From the NCBI GenBank assembly GCA_964482515.1, contig CAYZXT010000002.1, positions 143,886 through 207,885 on the forward strand: a stretch of 64,000 nucleotides of DNA, read 5' to 3'. Below the pieces are notes generated by a model. It had not been told where the DNA came from and did not search any database. It was given only the letters and a program-made list of their open reading frames with translations. The translations under genes and the position numbers were made by a program. The number at the start of each line of letters is the position of its first letter. The first letter of the stretch is position 1. Shown in pieces: positions 39,732-49,316 of the stretch. Origin of the DNA: CAYZXT01 sp964482515. GTDB taxonomy: Bacteria > Elusimicrobiota > Elusimicrobia > FEN-1173.

Positions 39732-42239
39732 ATGGCCGACACCAAGGAACCGAAACAGGGCGATTTGCTCGACAACATCCTGCCCCACAATATTGAAGAC
39801 GAGATGAAGACGTCCTACATCGATTATGCCATGAGCGTGATCGTGGGCCGTGCGCTGCCCGACGTACGCGACGGCCTGAAGCCCGTCCACCGCCGCGTCC
39901 TCTACACGATGGACGAGATGGGCCTGGCCCACAACAAACCCTATAAGAAGAGCGCCCGCGTGGTCGGCGACGTTCTCGGTAAATATCACCCGCACGGCGA
40001 CAGCTCCGTGTACGACGCTTTGGTCCGCATGGTCCAGGATTTCTCGCTCCGCCACCCTCTCGTGGACGGCCAGGGGAACTTCGGCTCCATCGACGGCGAT
40101 CCGCCGGCCGCCATGCGTTACACGGAAGTCCGCTTGGACGCGATCGCCCAGGAGATCCTCGGCGACATCGACAAGAACACCGTGGACTTCGGGCCCAACT
40201 ACGACGGCTCCCTCACCGAACCCCTCGTCATGCCGGCGAAGATGCCGAACCTTCTGGTCAACGGGTCCTCCGGCATCGCCGTGGGCATGGCGACCAACAT
40301 CCCGCCGCACAACTTGTCCGAAGTTTGCGATGCGGTGGGCGCCTATATCGAAAACGAGAACATCACCACGCCGGAGCTTCTGAAGATCATCAAGGGCCCG
40401 GATTTCCCGACGGCCGCCCTGATCACCGGACGCGAAGGCATCAAGCAGTATTTCGAAACGGGCCGCGGCTCCATCACGTTGCGCGCCGTGGCCGAGATCG
40501 AGGACATCAAGGGCGGCAAGCAGGCCATCATCGTCTCCGAGCTTCCCTACCAGGTGAACAAGGCCCAGCTGCTTGAAACCATGGCGGACCTCGTCCGCGA
40601 CAAGAAGATCGAAGACATCTCCGACCTGCGCGACGAATCGGACCGCGACGGCATCCGCGTCGTGATTGAACTGAAGCGCGACGCCAACGCCCAGGTCGTC
40701 CTGAACCAGCTTTTCAAGTACACGCAGATGGAAATCTCCTTCGGCGTCATCATGCTGGCGCTCGTCCACGGCCGGCCGCGCGTGCTGCCGATGCGGGACA
40801 TGCTCAAGTACTATGTTGAGCACCGCCGCGAAGTGGTCGTCCGCCGCACCAAATACGAATTGAAAAAGGCCGAAGACCGCGCCCACATTTTGGAGGGTCT
40901 GCGGATCGCCATCGACAACCTCGACGAGATCGTGAAGATCATCCGCAAGTCCATCAACGTGGAAGCGGCGCGCACGGCCTTGATGGAGCGCTTCAAGCTC
41001 ACCCGGATCCAGGCGCAGGCGATCCTCGACATGCGGCTGCACCAGCTGACCGCCCTGGAACGGAAATCCCTCGAGGACGAATACCTCGACCTCATCAAGA
41101 ACATCGCGCAGCTGAAGGCGCTGCTGGCCGACGTGAAGAAGATCCTCGCCGTCATCAAAAAGGAACTGATCGAGCTGAAGGAAAAATACGGCGACAAGCG
41201 CCGCACGCAGATCGTCGCGGCCGTCACCGAAGTGGAAATGGAAGACCTCATCGCCCAGGAAGACGTGGTGGTGACCTTCTCCCACGCCGGCTACGTGAAG
41301 CGTCTCTCCGCGGACACCTATAAAGCGCAGAAGCGCGGGGGCCGGGGCGTGATGGGCATGGGGACGAAGGACGAAGACTTCGTGGAACAGCTCTTCGTCA
41401 CCGATACCCACGCCCACCTGCTGCTCTTCACGACCCGGGGCCGCGTTTACGGCCTGCGCGTGTACGAAATTCCGGAAGCGGGACGCGCGGCGCGCGGCAA
41501 AGCGGCCGTCAACCTGGTCCAACTCGGGCCCGACGAGAAGATCACGTCGGCCATCGCCGTGAAGAGTTTCGACCCCAAGACCACCGAAGGCCACAGCCTG
41601 CTGATGGCGACGCGCGGCGGCATGATCAAGAAGACCGCGCTCTCCGAGTTCGACAGCATCCGCAAGAGCGGCATCATCGCCATCGGCCTGGACGAAGGCG
41701 ACATCCTGGTGGACGTGAAGCTCGCGGACGAAAAACGCGAAGTCATCATGGGCACCAAGGACGGCATGTGCATCCGCTTCCCCGCCGAGCAGGTCCGTCT
41801 GATCGGGCGCTCCGGCAAGGGAGTGAAGGGCATCCGCCTTTCCAAGGGCGACCAGGTCGTGGGCATGGAAGTCACCACGCCGGGCGCGCGGGAAACCCTC
41901 GTGACCGCCTGCGTCTACGGCTACGGCAAGCGCACTGAGCTCTCCGAGTACCGCGACCAGAACCGCGCTGGAGGCGGCGTCATCACCATCAAGACCACGG
42001 ACCGCAACGGTCCCGTCGTGGGCGTGAAGCTGGTGACAAGCGACAACGACCTCATGTTCATGACGGAGAAGGGCATGACGGTGCGCGTCCATGTGAAGGA
42101 CCTGTCGACCATCGGCCGCAACACGCAAGGCTACAGGCTGCTGCGCCTGGAAGAGGGCGATAAGCTGTCCACCGTGGCGCCGGTCATCGTTGAAGACGAT
42201 GACGAGGCCGTCGAAAAAGCCGCCGAGAAAGAGGAATAA
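39732..42239 (+). CDS. gyrA: DNA gyrase subunit A
   Basis: Cleavage-rejoining subunit of gyrase. It has 835 residues. The N-terminus [20 protein letters not shown], then [20 protein letters not shown] precede the catalytic tyrosine in [10 protein letters not shown], all present. The C-terminal beta-pinwheel includes [11 protein letters not shown], the GyrA-box-like stretch. The quinolone region reads [11 protein letters not shown], i.e. Ser and Tyr/Asp-type residues typical of a sensitive enzyme, not a proven phenotype. A strong terminator follows at 42260. Confidence 0.96.
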   Translation: MADTKEPKQGDLLDNILPHNIEDEMKTSYIDYAMSVIVGRALPDVRDGLKPVHRRVLYTMDEMGLAHNKPYKKSARVVGDVLGKYHPHGDSSVYDALVRMVQDFSLRHPLVDGQGNFGSIDGDPPAAMRYTEVRLDAIAQEILGDIDKNTVDFGPNYDGSLTEPLVMPAKMPNLLVNGSSGIAVGMATNIPPHNLSEVCDAVGAYIENENITTPELLKIIKGPDFPTAALITGREGIKQYFETGRGSITLRAVAEIEDIKGGKQAIIVSELPYQVNKAQLLETMADLVRDKKIEDISDLRDESDRDGIRVVIELKRDANAQVVLNQLFKYTQMEISFGVIMLALVHGRPRVLPMRDMLKYYVEHRREVVVRRTKYELKKAEDRAHILEGLRIAIDNLDEIVKIIRKSINVEAARTALMERFKLTRIQAQAILDMRLHQLTALERKSLEDEYLDLIKNIAQLKALLADVKKILAVIKKELIELKEKYGDKRRTQIVAAVTEVEMEDLIAQEDVVVTFSHAGYVKRLSADTYKAQKRGGRGVMGMGTKDEDFVEQLFVTDTHAHLLLFTTRGRVYGLRVYEIPEAGRAARGKAAVNLVQLGPDEKITSAIAVKSFDPKTTEGHSLLMATRGGMIKKTALSEFDSIRKSGIIAIGLDEGDILVDVKLADEKREVIMGTKDGMCIRFPAEQVRLIGRSGKGVKGIRLSKGDQVVGMEVTTPGARETLVTACVYGYGKRTELSEYRDQNRAGGGVITIKTTDRNGPVVGVKLVTSDNDLMFMTEKGMTVRVHVKDLSTIGRNTQGYRLLRLEEGDKLSTVAPVIVEDDDEAVEKAAEKEE

Positions 42240-42259
42240 CGCGGCCGCTCAGTTATCAA

Positions 42260-42310
42260 AACTCCCTCGCCGAGAAGAAGGATCGACTCGGCGGGGGAGT
42301 TCGTTTTTTT
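42260..42310 (+). terminator. Strong intrinsic terminator after gyrA
   Basis: A 15-bp stem (42260-42274 with 42287-42301, one G-U pair) with a 12-base loop, then seven T at 42304-42310. It closes the dnaA-gyrA transcription block. Confidence 0.9.
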
Positions 42311-42424
42311 ATGGCTCGGGGTCCTGTCGTCGGACAGCCCGTTCGCCCTCGAACCCTCCGGTTTCTGCGGCCCGAACCGGGCACCCAGTCCGACGCCACC
42401 CCTCGATTTAATTGAGGTAGAGTT

Positions 42425-42853
42425 ATGACTGACCAAAAAATCTTTGATTTTTTCGATCAGGCGAAGGCGGTGGGTCTGACCGTCCGCGGCGGGAGTCTGC
42501 CCGAACTGTTTCAGAACGCCGCGCTGGGCTTGATGGCCGTCGCGGTGGATCCGGAAACGGCCCAGGCCGGCGGCATCCGCGAGCGCATCCGCGCCGAGGG
42601 GCCGGACCGGGAAGCGCTCCTGGTGAATTGGCTCAACCAGATTCTTTTTTTGTTCAATGTTCAGCAGATGGTCTTTTGCCGGTTCGAAATACGGGCCATT
42701 TCGGAGACGGCCATCGAGGCCGAAGGGGAAGGCGAGCTTTTCGATCCGGGCCGCCACGCGATACAGCGCGCTGTGAAGTCCGCGTCGTTCCGCGGACTCA
42801 AGATCGAGCGAACCGGGGAGCATTGGACGGCCCGGGTGATATTGGATGTTTGA
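42425..42853 (+). CDS. Archease-like protein
   Basis: A 142-residue SHS2-fold protein of the archease type, by pattern: VRGGSLPELFQNAALGLMAV near residue 20, then DREALLVNWLNQILFLF and a C-terminus ending VILDV. Archease helps the RNA ligase RtcB to turn over. The usual DHTAD near the N-terminus, which supplies a metal ligand, reads here as DQAKA, while the C-terminal Asp is kept. No rtcB is in the window. GAGG precedes the start. The next gene begins 18 bases downstream. Confidence 0.72.
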   Translation: MTDQKIFDFFDQAKAVGLTVRGGSLPELFQNAALGLMAVAVDPETAQAGGIRERIRAEGPDREALLVNWLNQILFLFNVQQMVFCRFEIRAISETAIEAEGEGELFDPGRHAIQRAVKSASFRGLKIERTGEHWTARVILDV

Positions 42854-42870
42854 CCGGAAAGGAGCGGTGC

Positions 42871-43380
42871 ATGAAATTTGAGAACATGTCGAAGGAAGAG
42901 TTGATCCAGGCCATTAAGTCCCAGCACGACGACATGGAGAAGCTTTCCGAATTGAAGTCGGACATCAAATGGCTGGAAGACTCCCTTAAGAAGCGGACCC
43001 GGGAACTGAACGAGCGCGTCAAGGAGCTGGAATGCCTCTACGGCATTTCCCGTCTCGTGGAATCCGGCGGGCCGCTGCTGGCGGAACTCTTTCAGCACAT
43101 CGTCGATCTCCTGCCGTCGGCCTGGCAATACCCGGAGTTCGCCTGCGCCCGGATCGTCTACCTGGGACGGGCGTTTCAATCGAAGCCATTCCGTGAAACC
43201 GCCTGGCGCCAATCCAGCGACATCGTCGTCGGCGAAAAGAAAACCGGGACAGTGGAAGTCTTTTATATGAAAGAACTTCCCAAAGTCCAGGAAGGCCCGT
43301 TCCTGCTGGCGGAGCGGAAGCTCATCGATTGCGTCGCGGAACGCCTGGCGGAAATCATCCTGAGCCGTAAGTTTGTTTAA
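42871..43380 (+). CDS. Stand-alone sensory (GAF-like) domain with coiled coil
   Basis: A 169-residue cytosolic protein. Residues 1-50 form a coiled coil (LKSDIKWLEDSLKKRTRELNE), followed by the block LECLYGISRLVESGGPLLAE and AWQYPEFACARIVYLGRAF, which I recognise as a sensory module usually found at the N-terminus of PAS/histidine-kinase proteins. No kinase domain follows. It could be a split or decayed sensor or an adaptor. The ATG has AAAGGAG upstream. It sits between the archease gene and serS. Confidence 0.7.
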   Translation: MKFENMSKEELIQAIKSQHDDMEKLSELKSDIKWLEDSLKKRTRELNERVKELECLYGISRLVESGGPLLAELFQHIVDLLPSAWQYPEFACARIVYLGRAFQSKPFRETAWRQSSDIVVGEKKTGTVEVFYMKELPKVQEGPFLLAERKLIDCVAERLAEIILSRKFV

Positions 43381-43434
43381 GCCCAAAATTATCTGGTAAG
43401 ATAAAGTCCGGAAGTTTTTCGAGAGGAAATCACC

Positions 43435-44742
43435 ATGCTTGACATGAAAATGATTCGCACGCAGCCGGAGCTCGTGCGCCGAGGCCTGCAGAACCGCGGC
43501 GGACGCTATCTCCCGGCGCTGGAACAGCTTTTGGCGGTGGACGCGGAATGGCGCAACGTCAACGCCGAGGCCGAAACGCTGCGCGCCCGGCGCAACCAGG
43601 CGGCGGACGAGATCGGCAAGCTGAAGCGCGACAAGCAGGACGCGTCCGCCATCCTCAAGGAAATGGAAAATTTGAAGGCCCGCCTCAAGGAGCTGGAAGA
43701 CAAAGCCAAAGAATTCGAAGCCAAGATCACCGACGGGCTTTTGAACATCCCCAACCTCCCGGACCCGTCCGTCACCGTCGGAAAAAATGAAACCGAAAAC
43801 CGGGCGTTGCGGAGCTGGGGCACAAAGCGCGCCATCGCGTCGCCGAAGGACCACCAGGAGCTCGGCGAGTCACTCGGGATCATCGACTTTGCCCGCGGCG
43901 CCAAGCTTTCCGGCGCGCGGTTCGTGTCCCTGGTGGGCGACGGCGCGCGGCTGGAGCGGGCGCTCATCCAGTTCATGCTGGATCTCCACACCAAGGAGCA
44001 CGGCTACCTGGAAATCCTGCCGCCGTTCATGGTGACGGGCCAGTCCATGACCGGCACGGGGCAGCTTCCCAAGTTCGCGGAAGAGCTTTACGCCTGCAAG
44101 GAAGACGACCTCTATCTGATTCCCACCGCGGAAGTTCCGCTCACCAATCTGTATCGCGACGAAGTGCTGGACGAGGACAAGATGCCCAAGGCGCTCTGCG
44201 CCTACACGGCCTGTTTCCGCCGGGAGGCCGGCTCCTACGGAAAAGACACCCGCGGACTCATCCGCAACCACCAGTTCAACAAGATCGAGCTCGTGCGCTT
44301 CGCCAAGCCGGAAGATTCGCTGAAAGAATTGGAGCTCTTGACCGGCCACGCGGAGAAGGTACTGCAAAAGCTCGGGCTGCCCTACCGCGTCGTCGAGCTT
44401 TGCACCGGGGACATCGGATTTTCGTCGGCGAAGACCTATGATCTGGAGGTCTGGCTGCCGGCGGACAAGAGCGGGGAGAAGGGCGTGGTGGGGAACTACC
44501 GGGAAATTTCTTCGTGCTCCACGTTCACGGACTACCAGGCGCGGCGCATCGGCATCAAGATGAAGCGCAGGGACGGTTCGCGCGCCCTGGTCCACACCTT
44601 GAACGGTTCGGGCGTGGCGGTGGGCCGCACCATGGCCGCGATCCTGGAAAATTACCAGGAAGCGGACGGCAGCGTCACCGTTCCTGAGGTTTTGCGTCCC
44701 TACATGGGAATGGACCGCCTGACCCCGGGCGACAGGCTCTAA
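43435..44742 (+). CDS. serS: Seryl-tRNA synthetase
   Basis: Class II synthetase that charges tRNA-Ser. It has 435 residues. The N-terminal coiled coil (about 30-105) binds the long variable arm. Motif 2 is [20 protein letters not shown], and motif 3 is [20 protein letters not shown]. The last residues [14 protein letters not shown] are repeated in diverged form at 49239-49301. A TAAGAT about 35 bases upstream may be its -10, and AGAGGAAA precedes the ATG. Confidence 0.96.
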   Translation: MLDMKMIRTQPELVRRGLQNRGGRYLPALEQLLAVDAEWRNVNAEAETLRARRNQAADEIGKLKRDKQDASAILKEMENLKARLKELEDKAKEFEAKITDGLLNIPNLPDPSVTVGKNETENRALRSWGTKRAIASPKDHQELGESLGIIDFARGAKLSGARFVSLVGDGARLERALIQFMLDLHTKEHGYLEILPPFMVTGQSMTGTGQLPKFAEELYACKEDDLYLIPTAEVPLTNLYRDEVLDEDKMPKALCAYTACFRREAGSYGKDTRGLIRNHQFNKIELVRFAKPEDSLKELELLTGHAEKVLQKLGLPYRVVELCTGDIGFSSAKTYDLEVWLPADKSGEKGVVGNYREISSCSTFTDYQARRIGIKMKRRDGSRALVHTLNGSGVAVGRTMAAILENYQEADGSVTVPEVLRPYMGMDRLTPGDRL

Positions 44743-44755
44743 TTCGGAGGTCACC

Positions 44756-45022
44756 ATGGTTGCCCACCTCATCGTCGCCTTCATTTTCGCCATCACCGCA
44801 GGTGCTTTCGCCCTGGGCGCGCTGGGGGAGTATTGGGGACGCTTCGGGCGCTTCTTCGCAACAGTTTGGAATCCTTTACTCAAAATAGGGAGGCGCGAAT
44901 CTGAAGGACGGCGCGGTGGAGGTGAAGAGGAGTTAGTCTGGCCGGGGTCAAGCGATTTAGTGGCAAGAGTGCTGCATATAGTTAATAACGAATGCAATTC
45001 ATCATTTATTCGGGGCATTTGA
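44756..45022 (+). CDS. Short membrane ORF, possibly truncated LapA-like protein
   Basis: An 88-codon open frame starting 13 bases after serS behind GGAGG. Residues 1-25 form one hydrophobic helix (VAHLIVAFIFAITAGAFALG). After about residue 43 the composition changes to a Gly/Arg/Glu-rich tail that does not look like a natural domain. Its position and helix resemble the LapA-like gene at 49317, which follows the second serS 3' copy. I read it as a possible remnant cut by the islet. It may not be a functional gene. Confidence 0.4.
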   Translation: MVAHLIVAFIFAITAGAFALGALGEYWGRFGRFFATVWNPLLKIGRRESEGRRGGGEEELVWPGSSDLVARVLHIVNNECNSSFIRGI

Positions 45023-45042
45023 GTAATCGGGGGTGCGGTCGT

Positions 45043-46650
45043 ATGTTTATGCTCCTGCGACAACAGAGAACACGTACGGTTTTTTGGGCAATGTTTTTGC
45101 TCCTTTTGACTATCCCCGGGCTCAGCTGGTCCGCTTCTCCCGCCATTCTTAATTATCAGGGTAAACTTTCCGATTCCGATGGAAATCCAACGACCGCCAC
45201 CGTCCCCATGGTGTTCGGGATATACTCCGCCGCCACCGGGGGCGCCCCGCTTTTTACCGATACCCGAGCCGGCGTTCCGGTGTCGAATGGAATATTCAAC
45301 GTTCTTATCGGAACAGGGACCTTGGGTGGGTCCATTGGGGACTTGATCCAAACTGTTCAAACGAACACCACCCTCTATTTGCAAGTCACTGTCAACGGAA
45401 CGCCGCTGACCCCTCGCCAGCAACTGGTCGCCTCTCCCTTCTCCTTGGCTGTGGCGGGTCTCAACATTGACGCGGCGAACAATCGTCTGGGGGTCGGCGT
45501 TTCCCCCAGTTATTCACTGGATATTTCCGGTGATATTAATTTAACGGGGCAGCTGCGCCAGAACGGAACCCCAGCCGTTTTTAGCAATTGGACGGTCACC
45601 GGATCAGATATTTATAGAAACAGCCGCGTCCGCATAGGGAGCGCAGTGGCCCCGGCCTATGTTTTGGATGTAACTGGGTCGGCGCAGGTGTCCAGCAGCA
45701 TGACGGTGACGGGAAACGGTTTATCTGGGGCCTCTCCGGTTTTTCAAGTGGTCGGCGGTACGATGACGGTTCTCGCCAACGGGAACGTGGGAATCGGGAC
45801 CACGACTCCGGGCTACAGAATGGATGTGGTGGGGAATGCGCGCATATCAGGTTTGGGCGGCGGTGGAACGCAGATGGTGGTCGCCGACAACACCGGCATT
45901 TTGAGCGCGCAGGCGATTCCCGGGGGAGGCAGTCCCGTTTCCGGCTCAGGATCCGCTTCACGCCTTGCCTTCTGGACAAGCGGCTCGGCGATCAGCTACA
46001 ACGCGAATTTTTATTGGGACGATTCAAACGCGCGCCTGGGCATCGGGACCACCTCTCCCAGCCAAAAACTGCATGTGGCCGGGGACGCTGTCGTGAACGG
46101 GGGTATGCAGTTCGGGGCGAACAGCGCGTACATCAATGGATACGACACGGTCAATCCATTCATTGAATTAATGGTCGGCGACACCGGCTCAGGCAACACC
46201 TATGGCCACGGATTGATCCTACGCCGCGCCCGGACCGGGACCGGCGCCACCAATTGGGGCAACATCGGGATGATCAACGATACCACGCTGGGTATTGGGA
46301 CACTCAACGCGATCGGCACTTCGAACAATATTTTAGCGATTGATTCTTCCGGGTACGTGGGCATTGGAACCACGAGCCCGGATTATCGCTTGGATGTGTC
46401 GGGCGATATTAATTTGACGGGCCAGTTGCGGCAGAACGGCACGCCCGCGGTTTTCAGCAACTGGACGATAACGGGATCGGATCTTTACCGAAACAGCAAA
46501 GTCCGCGTTGGAAACAACACGGCGCCCACCTATACCATGGACGTGTACGGAACGCTCGGTTTGCGGTCGGACGGGGCCAATTCCGGAGAATTAAAAGTGA
46601 ATTACACGGGCTCCGCGCCCGCGGGTTATTACGCCACTTACGCACCGTAA
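45043..46650 (+). CDS. Exported tail-fibre-like repeat protein
   Basis: A 535-residue exported protein with a signal peptide (residues 1-30, MFMLLRQQ...SWSAS). Residues 30-145 form an N-terminal domain with the pattern ILNYQGKLSDSDGNPT, common in exported proteins of uncultured lineages. The rest carries G-I-G-T-T-S-P-x-x-x-L-x-V repeats typical of trimeric tail-fibre or adhesin shafts. A block of about 45 residues beginning DINLTGQLRQNGTPAVFSNW occurs twice (residues about 163 and 453). No C-terminal S74 chaperone is seen. AT-richer than its neighbours. Confidence 0.75.
   Translation: MFMLLRQQRTRTVFWAMFLLLLTIPGLSWSASPAILNYQGKLSDSDGNPTTATVPMVFGIYSAATGGAPLFTDTRAGVPVSNGIFNVLIGTGTLGGSIGDLIQTVQTNTTLYLQVTVNGTPLTPRQQLVASPFSLAVAGLNIDAANNRLGVGVSPSYSLDISGDINLTGQLRQNGTPAVFSNWTVTGSDIYRNSRVRIGSAVAPAYVLDVTGSAQVSSSMTVTGNGLSGASPVFQVVGGTMTVLANGNVGIGTTTPGYRMDVVGNARISGLGGGGTQMVVADNTGILSAQAIPGGGSPVSGSGSASRLAFWTSGSAISYNANFYWDDSNARLGIGTTSPSQKLHVAGDAVVNGGMQFGANSAYINGYDTVNPFIELMVGDTGSGNTYGHGLILRRARTGTGATNWGNIGMINDTTLGIGTLNAIGTSNNILAIDSSGYVGIGTTSPDYRLDVSGDINLTGQLRQNGTPAVFSNWTITGSDLYRNSKVRVGNNTAPTYTMDVYGTLGLRSDGANSGELKVNYTGSAPAGYYATYAP
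45529..46539 (+). repeat. Duplicated 45-residue block within the fibre-like gene
   Basis: The stretches starting near 45529 and 46405 encode almost the same sequence (DINLTGQLRQNGTPAVFSNW, then T-x-T-G-S-D-x-Y-R-N-S-x-V-R). They differ mostly at third codon positions, so the copies have diverged under protein-level constraint. Confidence 0.75.
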
Positions 46651-46678
46651 AATCACACGCGAATGAAGGGATGATATC

Positions 46679-48283
46679 ATGCGTTTAAGTGGCAAGCGTT
46701 TCGCGCTGTTGTTTACTGTATTATTTGGCCCGGTTGTTCTTCAGGCTGAAAACACTTCCCAAAAAGACCTTGTTCCCGTCGATCTTTATGTCATGAGCCT
46801 CTGCCCCTTCGGCGTCCAGCTGGAAAACGCTCTTATTCCGGTCATTAAATCGCTGGAAAAATACGTCGATTTTAAACTTCATTTTATCGTCAACTCTTCA
46901 ACCGAGGGGCAGGGCGCCGATCAGAAGACGGTTTTTAAATCCATGCACGGCCAGCCGGAATTGGACGAAAACGTCCGCCAGCTTTGCGTCAAAAAGCATT
47001 CCTCTGGAAAATATCTGGATTATATCCTTGAGCGGAACAAGGATTATCGGAATCCGGAATGGCGCGCGGCGGCCAAAACCCTGGGTCTTGATATTGAAAA
47101 GATAGGCGCCTGTGCTTCGGGAAGCGAAGGGATGGCGCTAATCGCTCAAAACGCTCCGGCGCACAAGGCGCGGCAAGCATTCAGCTCGCCCACCCTCGAC
47201 ATTGCCGGGAAGGAATATAAGGGCGCGCGAGGCGTGAAGTCGTTTACGCGGGCGGTTTGCCAAGCCATCAAGGATAAGGGAATGAAAACTCCGGACGTGT
47301 GCGCCAATGTCGAGGCCCTGCCGGACGATATGGCTCCGGGGGGAGACACCTGCGGCGGAGGGAATGATTCCGCAGGGGGAGGCATGCCTCCCGGCGATCC
47401 AAAACTGGTTTTTAATATTCGCGTCGTCACGGAAAAATCATGCAAGGTGTGTGAGCCGACGTTGATGGACGCTCTCAAGCGGCAGCATCCCGGCGCGAAG
47501 TTCGCGACAATTGATTCTGAAAGCGCGCAAGGGAAAGAGCTGATCAAGAAACATAAAGCGGATACTCTGCCGCTCTACGTTATCGACAAGGCGGTGGAAA
47601 GAGACCCCAATTTCAAGCGCCTCCTGGATTCGTTTTATCGTAAATCCGACGAGGATTACGTGGTGCGGCCTTTTACGGCAGATTTTTATCCGACCGTTCA
47701 GTTAAAAAGAGCGCGCGTTCCCCGGCACATGGATATTTTTATTTCGCCGCTTTCCCCCTTCGCGGTCCAGGCGGAATCGGAGTTCGTTAGGTTTCTGCAG
47801 GAAACGGGCACGAAGGATTTTTCCTTCAGCTTCCACTTCATCCTTCAAGAAAAAGTTGTTGTAAACCCTGAGGTTGGTGCGGTCCCTCAAGAAAATCCGG
47901 GCGTGACCCGCTCCGTTTCGATGAATGAGGTGAATCGGCGGTTTCCGGGGCCCTTAATCAGCGAAAACGGCGACGAGGAAACGAAGGAAAGCATCCTTCA
48001 GGTGTGTCTGTTTCAGAAAGCCCCCGTCTCCGCGTTTTTCGCGTATCAGGCTTGTCGAAGCCAAAACCTTTCGGATCCTGCGCAACCGGCGAAATGTTTT
48101 GAAATGACGGAAGAAATTAAAGATTGCATGCAGAATGGCGAAAGCGAAAAACTGCTTCGGCAGGACGCCCGCCTGGTAAAAGAGCTTGGGCTCAATACCA
48201 GCATCGCCATTTTGTGGGAGAACCGGTACGGGCCGTTCGGGTGGCATGAGGTGGACTGGCGGCGCATGATCGAAGGAAAATAG
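46679..48283 (+). CDS. Exported three-domain thioredoxin-fold protein
   Basis: A 534-residue exported protein: signal peptide residues 1-24, then three thioredoxin-like regions. Domain 1 (about 33-215) starts VDLYVMSLCPFGVQLEN, with a CPFG site, as in GILT/DsbA-like proteins. A Gly/Pro/Asp linker follows. Domain 2 (about 245-330) has VVTEKSCKVCEP, a CxxC site. Domain 3 (about 350-534) begins MDIFISPLSPFAVQAES, the same motif with Cys replaced by Ser. Additional Cys pairs are present. Lower G+C than its neighbours. Disulfide handling of the Cys-rich protein downstream is a guess from position. Confidence 0.75.
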   Translation: MRLSGKRFALLFTVLFGPVVLQAENTSQKDLVPVDLYVMSLCPFGVQLENALIPVIKSLEKYVDFKLHFIVNSSTEGQGADQKTVFKSMHGQPELDENVRQLCVKKHSSGKYLDYILERNKDYRNPEWRAAAKTLGLDIEKIGACASGSEGMALIAQNAPAHKARQAFSSPTLDIAGKEYKGARGVKSFTRAVCQAIKDKGMKTPDVCANVEALPDDMAPGGDTCGGGNDSAGGGMPPGDPKLVFNIRVVTEKSCKVCEPTLMDALKRQHPGAKFATIDSESAQGKELIKKHKADTLPLYVIDKAVERDPNFKRLLDSFYRKSDEDYVVRPFTADFYPTVQLKRARVPRHMDIFISPLSPFAVQAESEFVRFLQETGTKDFSFSFHFILQEKVVVNPEVGAVPQENPGVTRSVSMNEVNRRFPGPLISENGDEETKESILQVCLFQKAPVSAFFAYQACRSQNLSDPAQPAKCFEMTEEIKDCMQNGESEKLLRQDARLVKELGLNTSIAILWENRYGPFGWHEVDWRRMIEGK

Positions 48284-48300
48284 ATAAACGGATGATAATT

Positions 48301-49182
48301 ATGAAAAAAACAATCTGGCTCATATTTGGTGCGATGGCCCTCTCCCCTTCTTCCGCCATGGCTTGGACGGACGATCCGTTGACGCCGGGGAGCAACTACG
48401 TCCGGAAGATCCACATTGAAGAGTTAAGAACGGCTATTGACCTTAAACGTTCGACGTTCGGTTTTAGCGGGTATTCCTGGACGGATGGAACTCTTACAGA
48501 AGGCGACACGGTGATTCGAAAGGTGCATATGGACGATCTCCGGACGTCCATCAATGATATTCGAACGGCCTACAGCGCATCCTGTCCGGGGGTGGTCCCG
48601 AGCGGAAGTTGGACAGACTCCGCGATTACCGCGGGAAGCACCCTGATCCGGGCCATTCACGTAACGGAACTGCGAAGCGCGGTAGACGGGATGGGGTTGT
48701 GCAAGGCCTGCGCGCAAACCGTGGGCATCTGTCGAAAGTGCGGCGGTTCGGGGGGCTTGGCGTTTCAAACCGCGAGCGAGGACCTTTGGGGCGAATGCGG
48801 CGGGACGTGTAAAACAGGGAACTGCAACGGAGCCGGGGCTTGTGGAAACGTCGCCAATGGAACAAGCTGCGGAACGTGCAAGTCGTGCACGGGCGGGGTG
48901 TGCGGGAATGTCGCCAACGGAACGGTTTGCGATACATGCAAATCCTGCAGTTCCGGGAGCTGCGTGAATAATGATGGGTTGGATTGCGGTTGTTGTAAAT
49001 ATTGTAGTGGCGGCTCATGTTTGAATAATATCGCAACGACCAAGGACCCCTGTTGCGGCGGGCAAATTAATTGCACGGAATGCGACGGAAACGGCCATTG
49101 CATTAACGTGCCGAACGGATGGAATTGCAGTTGTGATGGGAACCCCGCGCACTGTTGCGACGGCGGCGGGAACTGCGTGTAA
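48301..49182 (+). CDS. Exported Cys-rich protein with ELR repeats
   Basis: A 293-residue exported protein with a signal peptide (residues 1-20, KKTIWLIFGAMALSPSSAMA). Three repeats of about 45-50 residues follow, each with a W-(S/T)-D...G-S-x-x-(I/V)-R-x-(I/V)-H-(I/M/V)-x-(E/D)-L-R core (HIEELR, HMDDLR, HVTELR). From about residue 130 the chain is Cys-rich: about 30 cysteines in short units such as NGTSCGTCKSC and CVNNDGLDC. It is probably surface-exposed and stabilised by disulfides. ATG 48292 is an alternative start. Low G+C. Confidence 0.72.
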   Translation: MKKTIWLIFGAMALSPSSAMAWTDDPLTPGSNYVRKIHIEELRTAIDLKRSTFGFSGYSWTDGTLTEGDTVIRKVHMDDLRTSINDIRTAYSASCPGVVPSGSWTDSAITAGSTLIRAIHVTELRSAVDGMGLCKACAQTVGICRKCGGSGGLAFQTASEDLWGECGGTCKTGNCNGAGACGNVANGTSCGTCKSCTGGVCGNVANGTVCDTCKSCSSGSCVNNDGLDCGCCKYCSGGSCLNNIATTKDPCCGGQINCTECDGNGHCINVPNGWNCSCDGNPAHCCDGGGNCV

Positions 49183-49238
49183 GAGTAAGCCCCGCGTCTT
49201 GATGAAGTCGTCGGCGGGCGGAGCCGGACGGAAGCTTC

Positions 49239-49301
49239 GTTCCGGAGGTTTTGCGGTCCTATATGGGAATGGATCGATTGGTTAAAGGCACAGGTCTTTA
49301 G
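49239..49301 (+). pseudogene. Remnant of a second serS 3' end
   Basis: Twenty codons plus stop read VPEVLRSYMGMDRLVKGTGL, matching the last 20 residues of SerS at 15 positions (43 of 63 bases, most changes at third positions or in the last few codons). There is no start or upstream SerS sequence beyond a weakly similar GCCGGACGG. It is followed, as the intact serS is, by a ribosome site and a short membrane-protein gene. Confidence 0.85.
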
Positions 49302-49316
49302 TTTCGGGAGGTTTTG

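Noticed and set aside
42311..42424. A GGTTCGAG-like string suggesting a tRNA on the minus strand
   Set aside because: No acceptor stem, D-arm or anticodon arm can be drawn around it. It is simply GC-rich spacer after the gyrA terminator.
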